64,000 nt of DNA. Source: JAGLOK01 sp963677605. GTDB lineage: Bacteria; Bacillota; Clostridia; Christensenellales; UMGS416. The position numbers and the translations under genes are program-made. Below are positions 36,107 to 45,733 of this stretch, one piece after another (positions within the stretch are counted from its first letter, which is position 1; every line of letters begins with the position of its first letter). Below the pieces are notes generated by a model. The model saw nothing but the letters and a program-made list of their open reading frames with translations, was not told where the DNA came from and did not search any database. The stretch is from contig CAXXDX010000007.1 of NCBI GenBank assembly GCA_963677605.2, forward strand, positions 1,054,001-1,118,000. The letters run 5' to 3'.

Positions 36107-37048
36107 GTGTTACTTATCCAAAATAGAATTAAAAAAGTATCGTTATTTAAAACACCGGGGTTTAAGCTCTTTTTGATTTGTGTTCCACTTTTGGTGTTGG
36201 TTTTTATGTTTGCTTATTTGCCTTTGTATGGCTGGAGCTATGCATTTTTTAACTATAGAGCAGGATTGAAACTGCTTGACTGTGAGTTTGTTGGATTTAA
36301 GTATTTTAACAATTTAATAGCAAATCCAGTATTGCGTGGAGAAGTGTTCAGAGTGCTGCAAAATACTTTTGGTATTAGCTTGCTAAATATACTTGTCTCT
36401 CCACTGCCTATGATATTTGCGATATTTTTGATGGAAATGCGCTCAAACAAGTTTAAACGGACTATTCAAACTTTGACAACTCTACCAAACTTCATAAGTT
36501 GGATATTGGTTTACTCGGTAGCCTGGAGCATATTTTCTGTTGGCGATGGATTTTTAAATCGTCTGCTTATAAAAATGGGTGCAATAGATGCGGAAATAAA
36601 CTTTTTAGCATCAAAGAAAAATGTATGGCTTACTATGGTGGGCTATACACAGTGGAAAACTCTAGGATGGAGTGCGATCATGTATATCGCTGCACTCACT
36701 GGTATAAATCAGGAGCAATACGAGGCGGCTATAGTAGATGGTGCAAACAGATTTCAAAAGATATGGTATATCACAGTTCCAGGGCTTTTGCCTACATATT
36801 TTGTTCTTTTAATATTATCTATCGCGAATTTTTTAAATAACGGACTCGAACAGTATTTCGTTTTTGAAAATGCTTTTAATAAATCAAAAATCGAAGTATT
36901 AGATTTATTCGTTTATAACCAAGGTATGGTTGGGCAAAATATACCATTTGCAACAGCTGTCAGTATGCTCAAATCTGTAGTAAGTATCGGGCTGTTATTT
37001 GTAGCAAATGGCTTGTCAAAGCTAGTACGCGGACAATCAATTATCTAA
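36107..37048 (+). CDS. Sugar ABC transporter permease, LplB type (cluster B)
   Basis: 313 residues starting at GTG 36107 (GAAGAAGTTGAGG lies upstream; start moderately certain). About six membrane segments and the EAA loop Y-E-A-A-I-V-D-G-A-N-R-F. It has the same family and gene order as cluster A, but sequence and codon use differ clearly, so the clusters are not a recent duplication. Confidence 0.9.
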   Translation: MLLIQNRIKKVSLFKTPGFKLFLICVPLLVLVFMFAYLPLYGWSYAFFNYRAGLKLLDCEFVGFKYFNNLIANPVLRGEVFRVLQNTFGISLLNILVSPLPMIFAIFLMEMRSNKFKRTIQTLTTLPNFISWILVYSVAWSIFSVGDGFLNRLLIKMGAIDAEINFLASKKNVWLTMVGYTQWKTLGWSAIMYIAALTGINQEQYEAAIVDGANRFQKIWYITVPGLLPTYFVLLILSIANFLNNGLEQYFVFENAFNKSKIEVLDLFVYNQGMVGQNIPFATAVSMLKSVVSIGLLFVANGLSKLVRGQSII

Positions 37049-37061
37049 AGGAAGGGATCTA

Positions 37062-37967
37062 ATGATTAAAAAAGACAGAGCTTGGGGAGACGTATTATTT
37101 AGATTGGTAAATGGATCTATATTTATCTTGTTTACTTTATTATGTGTTTTTCCCTTTTACTATATTTTTATAAACACTATAAGTAGCAATGAGCTTGCGG
37201 CAACGGGTAAGATTTTGTTTTTGCCAAAGATGATACACTTTGAAAACTATGTAAAGGTTCTTCAAATAGACGGATTAGCACGTGCTAGCTTAGTATCTCT
37301 TGCAAGGACAGTAATAGGTTCGGTAGCCACACTTGTAGGATCATCGTTTTTAGGATATGCGTTTTCCAGAAAAGAGATGTGGAAACGATCCTTCTGGTAT
37401 AGATTTATTGTAGTCACCATGTATTTTAATGCCGGTATCATTCCATGGTTTGTAAATATGAAAAATCTCGGATTTATAAATAATTTTTGGGCATATGTAA
37501 TACCCACAATAGTTGTACCGTTTTATATCATACTTTTTAAAACTTTTATAGAGAGCATACCTGCTTCTCTTGAAGAATCAGCTCAGATAGATGGAGCTGG
37601 ATATATCACAAGATATATAAAGATAATCATACCTCTGGCACTACCTATAATCGCAACGATAGCGGTATTTTCAAGTGTAAGACAATGGAATGCATTTATC
37701 GATACCCTGTTTCTTATGACTAAATCTAAGTACTTCACACTGCAGTTTAAGCTTTATCAGTACTTAAGTGAGGTAAACGCTCTGGCGGCAGCTATGCGCT
37801 CTGGAACTATGGACAATGATACATTGGCCGCAAAGGCTCGAGAGCTTACGCCTACTTCGATACGAATGACTATATCTATAGTGGTAGTCATACCAATACT
37901 GTTTGTTTATCCCGTGATGCAAAAATATTTTGTAAAGGGAATCATGATTGGCGCTGTAAAAGGCTAA
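37062..37967 (+). CDS. Sugar ABC transporter permease, YtcP type (cluster B)
   Basis: 301 residues, ATG 37062 behind AAGGAAGGG, 13 bp after its partner. Six membrane segments, EAA loop E-E-S-A-Q-I-D-G-A-G-Y and the family ending Q-K-Y-F-V-K-G-I-M-I-G-A-V-K-G. No ATPase subunit follows, as in cluster A. Confidence 0.9.
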   Translation: MIKKDRAWGDVLFRLVNGSIFILFTLLCVFPFYYIFINTISSNELAATGKILFLPKMIHFENYVKVLQIDGLARASLVSLARTVIGSVATLVGSSFLGYAFSRKEMWKRSFWYRFIVVTMYFNAGIIPWFVNMKNLGFINNFWAYVIPTIVVPFYIILFKTFIESIPASLEESAQIDGAGYITRYIKIIIPLALPIIATIAVFSSVRQWNAFIDTLFLMTKSKYFTLQFKLYQYLSEVNALAAAMRSGTMDNDTLAAKARELTPTSIRMTISIVVVIPILFVYPVMQKYFVKGIMIGAVKG

Positions 37968-38030
37968 CTTTAAAAAAATCATTATAAATAAATGTAATGA
38001 TTTTATATAATAAAAATAGGAGGAAAAGAA

Positions 38031-39803
38031 GTGAGTAAAAAACTATTAGTAAAACTTATGGCTGTTTTGATGGCTGTTATGATGTTATTTGCATTTACTG
38101 CATGTAACGAAAAAGCAGCAGAATCAAAACCAGAAGAGACTGAAAAGGCAGCAGAGGAAACTAAGGAAAAAGAAGAGACTAAAGAAGAAGTTAAAGAAGA
38201 AACTGATGAAGTAGTATTGCTTTCAGTATTTTCAATGCCATCTAACACTTCCGGATTAATGGAAGGCTGGTGGGCTGAGGTTCTTAGAGAAGAAGTTGGC
38301 GTAGAGCTTGAGCTCATTGCAGCTGGTGACCAAGGCGAAGAAAAGCTACAGGCACTTATGGCTGGCGGCGAACTTCCTGACATCGTAGTATTTAAAACAA
38401 AGAAGCAGGTTGAAGACGCTGTTCGTGCAGAAATGCTTTTAAATATGGATGAATATCTTGATATGCTTCCAAATGCAGTGGCTAATGTACCTGATGCTAT
38501 GCAGTTTTACAGAGATGAAGCAAGCTATGGCACAGGAAATCTTTATGCTATACCTAACTCAGTAGGACCTGGCGAAGTTGGAGAAGACCTTAACTGGGGC
38601 CCTTACCTTCGCTACGACCTATATAAAGAGCTTGGAAGCCCTGTAATTGAGACATTTGAAGATTACCTTCCATTGCTTCAAGACATGGTAGCACTTGAGC
38701 CTGAAAGCGCAGACGGACAGAAGACTTATGGTATCACACTTTGGAGTGACTGGGACAGCATCCTTATGCGTATGACATCTCAGAATGCACCAATGTTTGG
38801 TGTGGATGCGGGAAGCCAGCTTCAAGGCTCATTGCCTTACATGCAGCTTGATGTTAAAACAGGCGAAGTAAGTAGCGTATTTGATGAAGACAGCTTCTAT
38901 CTTCGTTCATTAAAATTCTATTTCGAAGCAAATCAGATGGGCTTAATCGATCCTGATTCATTGACACAGCGCTTTGATACAGCACTTGAAAAAGTAGAAC
39001 AGGGTAGAGTAATGTTCTCATGGTTCCCATGGTTCCACGGCGGCTTCAATGTTCCTGATAACGTAGATGCTGAAGTTCCACGCGGATTTGATTTGGTAAC
39101 ATCTGAAGAAGCAAAAACATACTGGTGGGCAGACAATACAGTCGGAAGAGAATGGGCATTTGGTATTGGCGCAGCTACTGAGTATCCAGAAAAAGCACTT
39201 GCATATGTAGACTATATGTATTCTGTTGAAGGACTGTTTACTCTTACAAACGGACCAGAAGGACTCCTTTGGGAGATAGACGCTGATGGCGTTCCATATA
39301 TGACAGAAGAAGCTATCTCAATAATCAAAAATGGTGAAGAACTTCCAGGCGGTGGAGTACTTAATGACGGCCTTGGTTCTATCAACTCATATGGATTGTC
39401 AAGAGCATTTGTACATCCTGAGTATAATGTACCACTCGCATATTCATTCTGGCCTTCATGGATGGGACAAAATCCATCAAAAATCCGTCAGATGTGGCGT
39501 GAAGACACAGGCTATGACTATCCAAGCCAGTACTTCAAAGGTGAAGACAAGTATGTTATGACTGAGTTGGCATTTAACATGGCTACTACAATGAGTGACG
39601 ATCTTATCTCTATCGTATCTCAGGTAGGCGATATAGCAAGCTCATATTCATGGCAGATGGTATTTGCAGCTGACGAAGCTGAGTTTAACGCTCTTTATGA
39701 AGAGATGGTAACAAAGGTAGAAGGATTAGGCGTACAGCAGGTTCTCGATTGGTGCTATGCTGAGTGGGAAAATGCAAAAGCAAAAGCAGCTAAGTATGAA
39801 TAA
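38031..39803 (+). CDS. Extracellular solute-binding lipoprotein (cluster B)
   Basis: 590 residues starting at GTG 38031 with AGGAGG eight bases upstream. Signal peptide with lipobox A-F-T-A-C (Cys25), a Glu/Lys/Thr-rich linker, then a family 1 binding-protein fold (V-L-L-S-V-F-S-M, G-D-Q-G-E-E-K-L-Q-A-L-M-A-G-G). Codon choice looks more selective than in neighbouring genes, suggesting high expression. A stem-loop follows the gene. Confidence 0.9.
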   Translation: MSKKLLVKLMAVLMAVMMLFAFTACNEKAAESKPEETEKAAEETKEKEETKEEVKEETDEVVLLSVFSMPSNTSGLMEGWWAEVLREEVGVELELIAAGDQGEEKLQALMAGGELPDIVVFKTKKQVEDAVRAEMLLNMDEYLDMLPNAVANVPDAMQFYRDEASYGTGNLYAIPNSVGPGEVGEDLNWGPYLRYDLYKELGSPVIETFEDYLPLLQDMVALEPESADGQKTYGITLWSDWDSILMRMTSQNAPMFGVDAGSQLQGSLPYMQLDVKTGEVSSVFDEDSFYLRSLKFYFEANQMGLIDPDSLTQRFDTALEKVEQGRVMFSWFPWFHGGFNVPDNVDAEVPRGFDLVTSEEAKTYWWADNTVGREWAFGIGAATEYPEKALAYVDYMYSVEGLFTLTNGPEGLLWEIDADGVPYMTEEAISIIKNGEELPGGGVLNDGLGSINSYGLSRAFVHPEYNVPLAYSFWPSWMGQNPSKIRQMWREDTGYDYPSQYFKGEDKYVMTELAFNMATTMSDDLISIVSQVGDIASSYSWQMVFAADEAEFNALYEEMVTKVEGLGVQQVLDWCYAEWENAKAKAAKYE

Positions 39804-39870
39804 TCTAGGCTAATAGGCTGTATGAAGTATTTTGCTTAATACTGCTTATGTAGTAAAATGAAAAAGTAAT

Positions 39871-39903
39871 GATTGTCAGAGTCAGGTAATGGTTCTGACA
39901 ATC
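39871..39903 (+). promoter_or_regulatory. Intercistronic stem-loop after cluster B binding protein
   Basis: GATTGTCAGA (39871-39880) and TCTGACAATC (39894-39903) form a perfect 10-bp stem without a T-run. It covers an apparent upstream start of the kinase frame, arguing for the ATG at 39939. Confidence 0.6.
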
Positions 39904-39938
39904 ATAATAATATGATAGTTATAACTGGAAGCACACTT

Positions 39939-41759
39939 ATGAAGTTATTCCGCAGGAAAAAAGAAAAAACCTATTCTGTTTATTACAATAGAATCTTTTT
40001 GCTGAATACACTTTTACTCGTGCTTTTTCTGTTGTTTTCAGCTATATTGATCTCAAACAATAACAATAGGATAGAGAGAATACGAAAGCTGCAAAACTCA
40101 CGTGATGTACTCAACACTATCTATAACTATTATGACAGCAAGCATCAAAATCTAGTTGAGATATTATATCCCTTATATATGGATAGTGAAAACTTGTATA
40201 CACTGACTGAGTTTGTAAACAACAGCGATTTAGATTCTATTATCAATCCTCTTCAAAAACAGAGATACTATAATCTTTTTGAGGAGATATTTATAAGAGA
40301 CAGCGATATAAAGGGACTCTATTTATATAGCTCTGCATCTGATATTACAATGTTTGCAGATGCGCAAAAGCAGATAATAAGCACGATTACTAATAATTAT
40401 GATTATTATGAGAAGTTTAAAAACTTATCGGGCGGCAGGCAAACACTCCAATCAGCTTTTATCTTAAATGACTACTATGATAATGCTGATGAAAGGCAGC
40501 GTGCATATGCTATAGCTGGTAGCTTGAGAATAACTGGAAATCGTGACAGCTATATAAACTTTGCTGTTTTATATGATGGTCTTCCTCTTGAAAAGATTAT
40601 AGACAGATTTTATCAAACCCTAATTGGCAGATATTTAATCATTAATTCCGAAGGTGAGATGATATTTGACTCTTATGGGACATATGAGAGTATGGGCGGC
40701 TTAATGGATGAAATATTGCTTGAAAAGGAGACGATAAACCATAATGGGAATACATACTATGCGCAGTTTATAAAGAAAAAAAGCGGGAAATATACTGCTG
40801 TGCATATAGCAAGCCAAGATGAAATAGGCCACTCTGCATTTTCTGGGTATATATTTATTGTATTTGGTATCCTTGCAGTTGCATCCATTTTAATGCATGT
40901 AACTTCTGCCCTTACTGTATCGGCAAAGGTTAAGCTTGTATTAGATGGTATGGAAAACATAGGGTCTAATAACCTTTCATACAGAATTCCGGTAGATACT
41001 AAGAGCAATAATGAATTTTCAGCGATATCGCAAAAGCTCAATGAAATGGGAGCGCAACTGGAAGACACTATACATCGTGAGTATATTACTGAGATTAAAA
41101 AGAAAAATGCTGAACTTGCTGCGCTTCAAAGCTGGATAAATCCACATTTCCTATATAATACTCTTGAGATGATAAGGCTTAAATCTCTGGAAGACGGCAA
41201 TCAAGAAGTGTCAGAGATGATAGTATTACTGGCGAAGCTTTTTAGAAATATTGCAAAATCGGATAAGTATATAACAATATTTGAAGAGACTAATACTTGC
41301 AGCATGTACTTGGATCTATTATCTCATAGATATAACTATAAGTTTAGCTATGATATGAGTATCTCTCCTGAAACATTGCAGTATTGCATACCTAAAAATA
41401 TCTTGCAGCCAATAATTGAAAATTATTTTGTTCATGGTATGAAGAAAAACGAAGAGGAAAATGAGCTGAATATTGAAGCAAGGCTTGAAAATAATGATGT
41501 TGTTATAACATTTAGTGACAATGGCTTAGGGATACAAGAAAGTGAGTATCTAAAGCTTAAGCAAAAGCTAAATGATTATAACAGCTATGAAGAAACGAAA
41601 TTTGGGCTTTTAAATATCCAGAAGCGGCTAAAGCTTATATATGGAGATAGCCATGGCATAGATATTGAAAGCCAATATGGAAAAGGAACTAACATAACAC
41701 TTAGAATTCGAGCATTGTTGTGCTCAGATACTGATAATATACAAGAGGCAACACAGTAA
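39939..41759 (+). CDS. Sensor histidine kinase, YesM type
   Basis: About 606 residues from ATG 39939, with GGAAG nine bases upstream. Membrane segments near residues 20-40 and 300-325 bracket an extracellular sensor of about 260 residues. A HAMP-like region is followed by the His_kinase (PF06580) motif W-I-N-P-H-F-L-Y-N-T-L-E, whose His is the phosphorylation site, and a HATPase domain with P-I-I-E-N-Y-F-V-H-G and S-D-N-G-L-G-I. It pairs with the YesN-type regulator at 34333-35895 across the transporter genes and probably senses the imported sugar or its binding protein. Confidence 0.92.
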   Translation: MKLFRRKKEKTYSVYYNRIFLLNTLLLVLFLLFSAILISNNNNRIERIRKLQNSRDVLNTIYNYYDSKHQNLVEILYPLYMDSENLYTLTEFVNNSDLDSIINPLQKQRYYNLFEEIFIRDSDIKGLYLYSSASDITMFADAQKQIISTITNNYDYYEKFKNLSGGRQTLQSAFILNDYYDNADERQRAYAIAGSLRITGNRDSYINFAVLYDGLPLEKIIDRFYQTLIGRYLIINSEGEMIFDSYGTYESMGGLMDEILLEKETINHNGNTYYAQFIKKKSGKYTAVHIASQDEIGHSAFSGYIFIVFGILAVASILMHVTSALTVSAKVKLVLDGMENIGSNNLSYRIPVDTKSNNEFSAISQKLNEMGAQLEDTIHREYITEIKKKNAELAALQSWINPHFLYNTLEMIRLKSLEDGNQEVSEMIVLLAKLFRNIAKSDKYITIFEETNTCSMYLDLLSHRYNYKFSYDMSISPETLQYCIPKNILQPIIENYFVHGMKKNEEENELNIEARLENNDVVITFSDNGLGIQESEYLKLKQKLNDYNSYEETKFGLLNIQKRLKLIYGDSHGIDIESQYGKGTNITLRIRALLCSDTDNIQEATQ

Positions 41760-41834
41760 AATAAACTATTCCAAGATATAAAACTAATAGAATCTAGCGA
41801 TTATTTTGTAATTGTTAGATTTGACATAGGAGAA

Positions 41835-44693
41835 ATGATGAAAAATGATTTTTTCGCTGATATTGCGGCAAAAGGCATGGGAGGCGAACAGCAAAAGCTT
41901 TATAAGCCGGCTCCACGTGAGTTTGATGGCAGTGTGTGTAAGCTGGAGCGCAAAAAGGCAGAAGCTATAGCCACAAAATCTAAGATAAATACTAAACAAG
42001 AGCTATATAAAAAGCTTCAAATAATGAGAAAAAAATACTCCCCATTTTTGGAAGACCATGCTCCAAAACTTGAGAGTATTAATGATAGATTACACATAAA
42101 TGAATTCTTGCTAAATGGAGTAGAAGAAATAAAACTGCCGCACTATGGCGGCCCACTAGGATTTGCGGAGCAAGTGTATGAGTCTGAATTTTACATAAAT
42201 GAAGTAGAAGAAAATAAAGCCTATTATATCTGCTTTCAAGGAGCAGACTATATAGCTACTGTTTATATAAATGATATTTGCGTAGGTCAGCATGAAGGAT
42301 TCTTTTCTCCGTTTGAGTTTGATATTTCTATGCGGCTTATAAAAGGGAAAAACACTCTAAAGGTATATCTTCAAAATGATTATGCCTATAAGGGAAGTCC
42401 TAATGAGCAAGGGGGCTTTTATGATGGAGATAAGCTCTATGCAGCAACTGGAATAGGCTATGATGAAAGTGTATACGGATGGCATCATTGCCCACCTGGC
42501 ATGGGGATATATCACGATGTGTTTGTAGAGGTCAGAAACAGAGTGCATATAAGCGATATTTTTGTGCGTCCAATGCTACAAGAGGAAAAAGCAGAAGTTT
42601 GGGTAGAGGTTGAAAACTGTGACTATCAATCAAAAGACATTAAGTTTAACGTGTCTGTTTTTGGGCAAAACTTTAAGGAAACAGTAATAAATAATTATGA
42701 GTATACTCCTAAGACTTATGAGAAAAAGGGTGTTGGCGATGTAGCTAATAAGTCGATTAGCTATAAAGAGCTTGATATTCCAGCTAAAAAGGGTAAAAAC
42801 GTTTATAAGTTTTATTTTGATATAAATAGCTTTAAGCTATGGGAGCCAGAAAATCCTTATCTTTACCAGATCCAAGTGGAAGTGCTGCTGAATGACAAAG
42901 TGATGGACGCTCAGAAAAAGCAATTTGGTATGCGAGATTTTAGGCAGGATTACTCTGGAGAAGAAGTAAATGGCGAAAAGCTCAAAGGAATGTTTTACTT
43001 AAACGGCAAGAAGGTGAGACTGCGCGGTGCAAACACTATGGGATTTGAGCAAAACGATGTAATGAACAAGGACTTTGAGCAACTCATCGATGATATCTTG
43101 TTTGCAAAGATATGCAATATGAACTTCTGGAGGCTAACACAAAGACCAGTTCAGGATGAAGTATATGAATACTGCGACAAACTGGGCCTTATGACACAGA
43201 CTGATCTTCCGTTGTTTGGGTGCATGAGAAGAAATAAGTTTGCAGAGGGTTTAAGGCAGGCTGAAGAGATGGAGCGACTAATACGCTCTCATCCATGCAA
43301 TGTAATAATATCGTATATAAATGAGCCATTTCCAAATGCTATGAATCAGCCACACAGGCATCTTGTAAGAGATGAGCTGGAAGGTTTCTTTACTGCCTGT
43401 GACCTAGCTGTAAAGCTTCATAATCCAGATAGGGTGATAAAACATGTGGATGGCGACTATGATCCACCAAGTGAGATGATGCCGGATAATCATTGCTATA
43501 ACATGTGGTATAACGCACACGGGCTAGATATAGGCAAGCTTATAAAAGGACATTGGCTTTCGGTAAAGCCGGGCTGGTATTATGGCTGTGGTGAGTTTGG
43601 AGTGGAAGGCTTGGATTTTCCTGAGATTATGCGTGAATATTACACTAAAGAGTGGCTGAAAGAGCCATTTGATCCTCGCAATATCGTTGATGCTCAAACG
43701 GATAAGTTTCACTATATGTTCTATGATACGCAAGAAACTATTGAGGGCTGGGTAAGTGAAAGTCAAGATCATCAAGCGCTTGCCGCAAAAGTAATGATGG
43801 AAGCATTTAGGCGCGATGATAGGATGATAACAAACGCTATCCACTTATTTATAGATGCATGGCCCTCTGGATGGATGAAAACCATTATGGACTTTAAAAG
43901 AAATCCTAAGCCTGCATATTTTGAATATAGAAATGCACTTGAGCCTATCTTAATTAGCTTAAGAACCGATAGATTTACATATTTTGAAGGTGAAGAGGTT
44001 AGTGTAGAGTGCTTTATATGCAATGATACAAACACAGAGTCAGGTAACTCAAAGATAGTCTTTGAACTTTATCGTGGCAGTGAGCTAATTATGACAAATG
44101 AAGCTATCGCATCATATAGAGACTGTGATGTATCAAGGTGTGCAAAAGCTGAATTTGCCATAGACGATGTAGATGACAGACAAGTATTTACTCTAAAAGC
44201 AATACTTTTGAGTGAGGATAATGAAGTTATTACATATAATACGCTGGATATTGAGGTATTTGAGGATGTCGAAGTCCCCGAAAACTTGGATATAGAGCTA
44301 ATAGAAAGCTTAAGTGCAGGAGAGCATGAGATAGCAGGAAGCAAAGTTATAGTTAAAAACTGTGGAATGGCGCCAGTTCACTTTGTGTCAAGAAATACCG
44401 GACACAGCGCTGTCAGTGAGTTTAAAAAGCATGACTTCAGATACTGGTATGATAAAAAGGAAGATATGATAACGCCTATATTGTCTGCTACTTTTGAGGC
44501 TGAAGGATTTACGCCTATCCTCACATCGGGTAATGTTGCAAAGCGGGTAGGCTGGGGTAAAGACACATGGCATGCAGAGCTTGCAATGGCAGAGAAAGTG
44601 TACGACGGAAAGCGCTATATTATTTCTTTAGTTGACTTGAGGCAAGAAAATCCTATTGCAAAAAGATTATTAAGAAATCTATATAAGGGATAG
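41835..44693 (+). CDS. Glycoside hydrolase family 2 protein
   Basis: 952 residues (ATG 41835 or 41838; AGGAG just upstream). Sugar-binding jelly-roll domain, immunoglobulin-like domain, then a TIM barrel with the acid/base Glu in I-S-Y-I-N-E-P-F-P and the likely nucleophile Glu in Y-G-C-G-E-F-G-V-E-G. A long C-terminal region adds further beta domains. The first 60 or so residues are an extra charged stretch. There is no signal peptide, so it works in the cytoplasm. Family 2 covers beta-galactosidases, beta-glucuronidases and beta-mannosidases; with GH88 next door, a uronic-acid-containing oligosaccharide is plausible, but the specificity is open. Confidence 0.87.
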   Translation: MMKNDFFADIAAKGMGGEQQKLYKPAPREFDGSVCKLERKKAEAIATKSKINTKQELYKKLQIMRKKYSPFLEDHAPKLESINDRLHINEFLLNGVEEIKLPHYGGPLGFAEQVYESEFYINEVEENKAYYICFQGADYIATVYINDICVGQHEGFFSPFEFDISMRLIKGKNTLKVYLQNDYAYKGSPNEQGGFYDGDKLYAATGIGYDESVYGWHHCPPGMGIYHDVFVEVRNRVHISDIFVRPMLQEEKAEVWVEVENCDYQSKDIKFNVSVFGQNFKETVINNYEYTPKTYEKKGVGDVANKSISYKELDIPAKKGKNVYKFYFDINSFKLWEPENPYLYQIQVEVLLNDKVMDAQKKQFGMRDFRQDYSGEEVNGEKLKGMFYLNGKKVRLRGANTMGFEQNDVMNKDFEQLIDDILFAKICNMNFWRLTQRPVQDEVYEYCDKLGLMTQTDLPLFGCMRRNKFAEGLRQAEEMERLIRSHPCNVIISYINEPFPNAMNQPHRHLVRDELEGFFTACDLAVKLHNPDRVIKHVDGDYDPPSEMMPDNHCYNMWYNAHGLDIGKLIKGHWLSVKPGWYYGCGEFGVEGLDFPEIMREYYTKEWLKEPFDPRNIVDAQTDKFHYMFYDTQETIEGWVSESQDHQALAAKVMMEAFRRDDRMITNAIHLFIDAWPSGWMKTIMDFKRNPKPAYFEYRNALEPILISLRTDRFTYFEGEEVSVECFICNDTNTESGNSKIVFELYRGSELIMTNEAIASYRDCDVSRCAKAEFAIDDVDDRQVFTLKAILLSEDNEVITYNTLDIEVFEDVEVPENLDIELIESLSAGEHEIAGSKVIVKNCGMAPVHFVSRNTGHSAVSEFKKHDFRYWYDKKEDMITPILSATFEAEGFTPILTSGNVAKRVGWGKDTWHAELAMAEKVYDGKRYIISLVDLRQENPIAKRLLRNLYKG

Positions 44694-44707
44694 ATAAGGG
44701 AGTGTAT

Positions 44708-45721
44708 ATGACGTCAAAAGAACTAGTAAAAAGGGTGCTTGAGAGAAAAAAAGTCGATAGATTGGCTGTTGATTTTAATGCTCCTAACGAAAGTGATATA
44801 TTAGCCGTAAGTCCTGTAAAATTATTTCATAAGGAAAGACAGAAATTTGCTGAGTGGGGAGATTATCCTGAGCTTAAAGAGCAGGCTCATCACTTTAATG
44901 GTGAGCTTAACATGAATCCTTTTGGAAACATATATGGGAGGCTGGAAGGCAAGACAAAAGGGGAGTGTGTGAAAGGAGCCTTGCAGGATAGCTGGAGCTT
45001 ACTGGGTGATTACAAGCTTCCAGAGATCGATAGGGGCTATCAGAAGGATCTTGTAAGCAGAAATTTTGAAAGCTGTGAAAAGTTTGTACTTGGGTATCTT
45101 CCTATATCAATATTTTCTATCTTTCGCGATCTAAGACTTATGGATAATGCGCTGATGGATACTATGCTCGAAAAAGAGAATGTGAATAGACTTCTTAGGA
45201 TGATAGATGATCTTGGTGCAAAAATAATAGAAAATGCTGCAGCGGCACTCATAGACGGACTGATAATGTTTGATGACTGGGGCACACAGATATCTACATT
45301 TATAAGCCCTCAGTCTTTTAGAGAGTTGTTTAAGCCCTACTATAAATCTTTTTCGGACAAGTGTCATGCACATGGTATAAAGTTTATCGTTCATTCATGT
45401 GGCATGATTCACCCTATAATCAAAGACTTTTCTGATGCCGGAGTAGATGCGATGCAGTTTGACCAGCCTGAGATATATGGCAGTCAGAGCTTGGTGGAGG
45501 AGTTTGGAGACGAGTTATCATTTTACTGTCCTGTAGATATACAAAAAGTGATGGCAACCGGAGATAAATGGCTCATAGAAAAAAGCTGCAAGCAGATGAT
45601 AGAAGCATTTATTGATAATGGCGGTGGCCTTATTATAAAAGACTATCCTACATGGCAGGATATAGATATAAAAGATGAGTGGGCGCAGTGGGCAAGAGAT
45701 ATCGCCTATACATATAGGTAA
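44708..45721 (+). CDS. Uroporphyrinogen decarboxylase-family protein (MtaA-like Zn site)
   Basis: 337 residues from ATG 44708 behind AAGGGA, 15 bp after the GH2 gene. URO-D fold landmarks: M-F-D-D-W-G-T-Q and S-P-Q-S-F-R-E-L-F-K-P-Y-Y. His229 and Cys231 (V-H-S-C-G) plus Cys274 (F-Y-C-P-V-D) match the His-x-Cys...Cys zinc site of MtaA/CmuA-type methyltransferases rather than haem-synthesis HemE. It should therefore transfer a methyl group or hold a thiol substrate. No corrinoid protein is nearby. Its place inside a glycan operon suggests handling of methyl-ether sugars, but that is inference. Confidence 0.78.
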   Translation: MTSKELVKRVLERKKVDRLAVDFNAPNESDILAVSPVKLFHKERQKFAEWGDYPELKEQAHHFNGELNMNPFGNIYGRLEGKTKGECVKGALQDSWSLLGDYKLPEIDRGYQKDLVSRNFESCEKFVLGYLPISIFSIFRDLRLMDNALMDTMLEKENVNRLLRMIDDLGAKIIENAAAALIDGLIMFDDWGTQISTFISPQSFRELFKPYYKSFSDKCHAHGIKFIVHSCGMIHPIIKDFSDAGVDAMQFDQPEIYGSQSLVEEFGDELSFYCPVDIQKVMATGDKWLIEKSCKQMIEAFIDNGGGLIIKDYPTWQDIDIKDEWAQWARDIAYTYR

Positions 45722-45733
45722 GGAATACTCGAT

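Noticed and set aside
44708..45721. HemE, uroporphyrinogen decarboxylase of haem synthesis
   Set aside because: A His-x-Cys...Cys zinc site and a sugar-operon context fit the methyltransferase-like branch instead.
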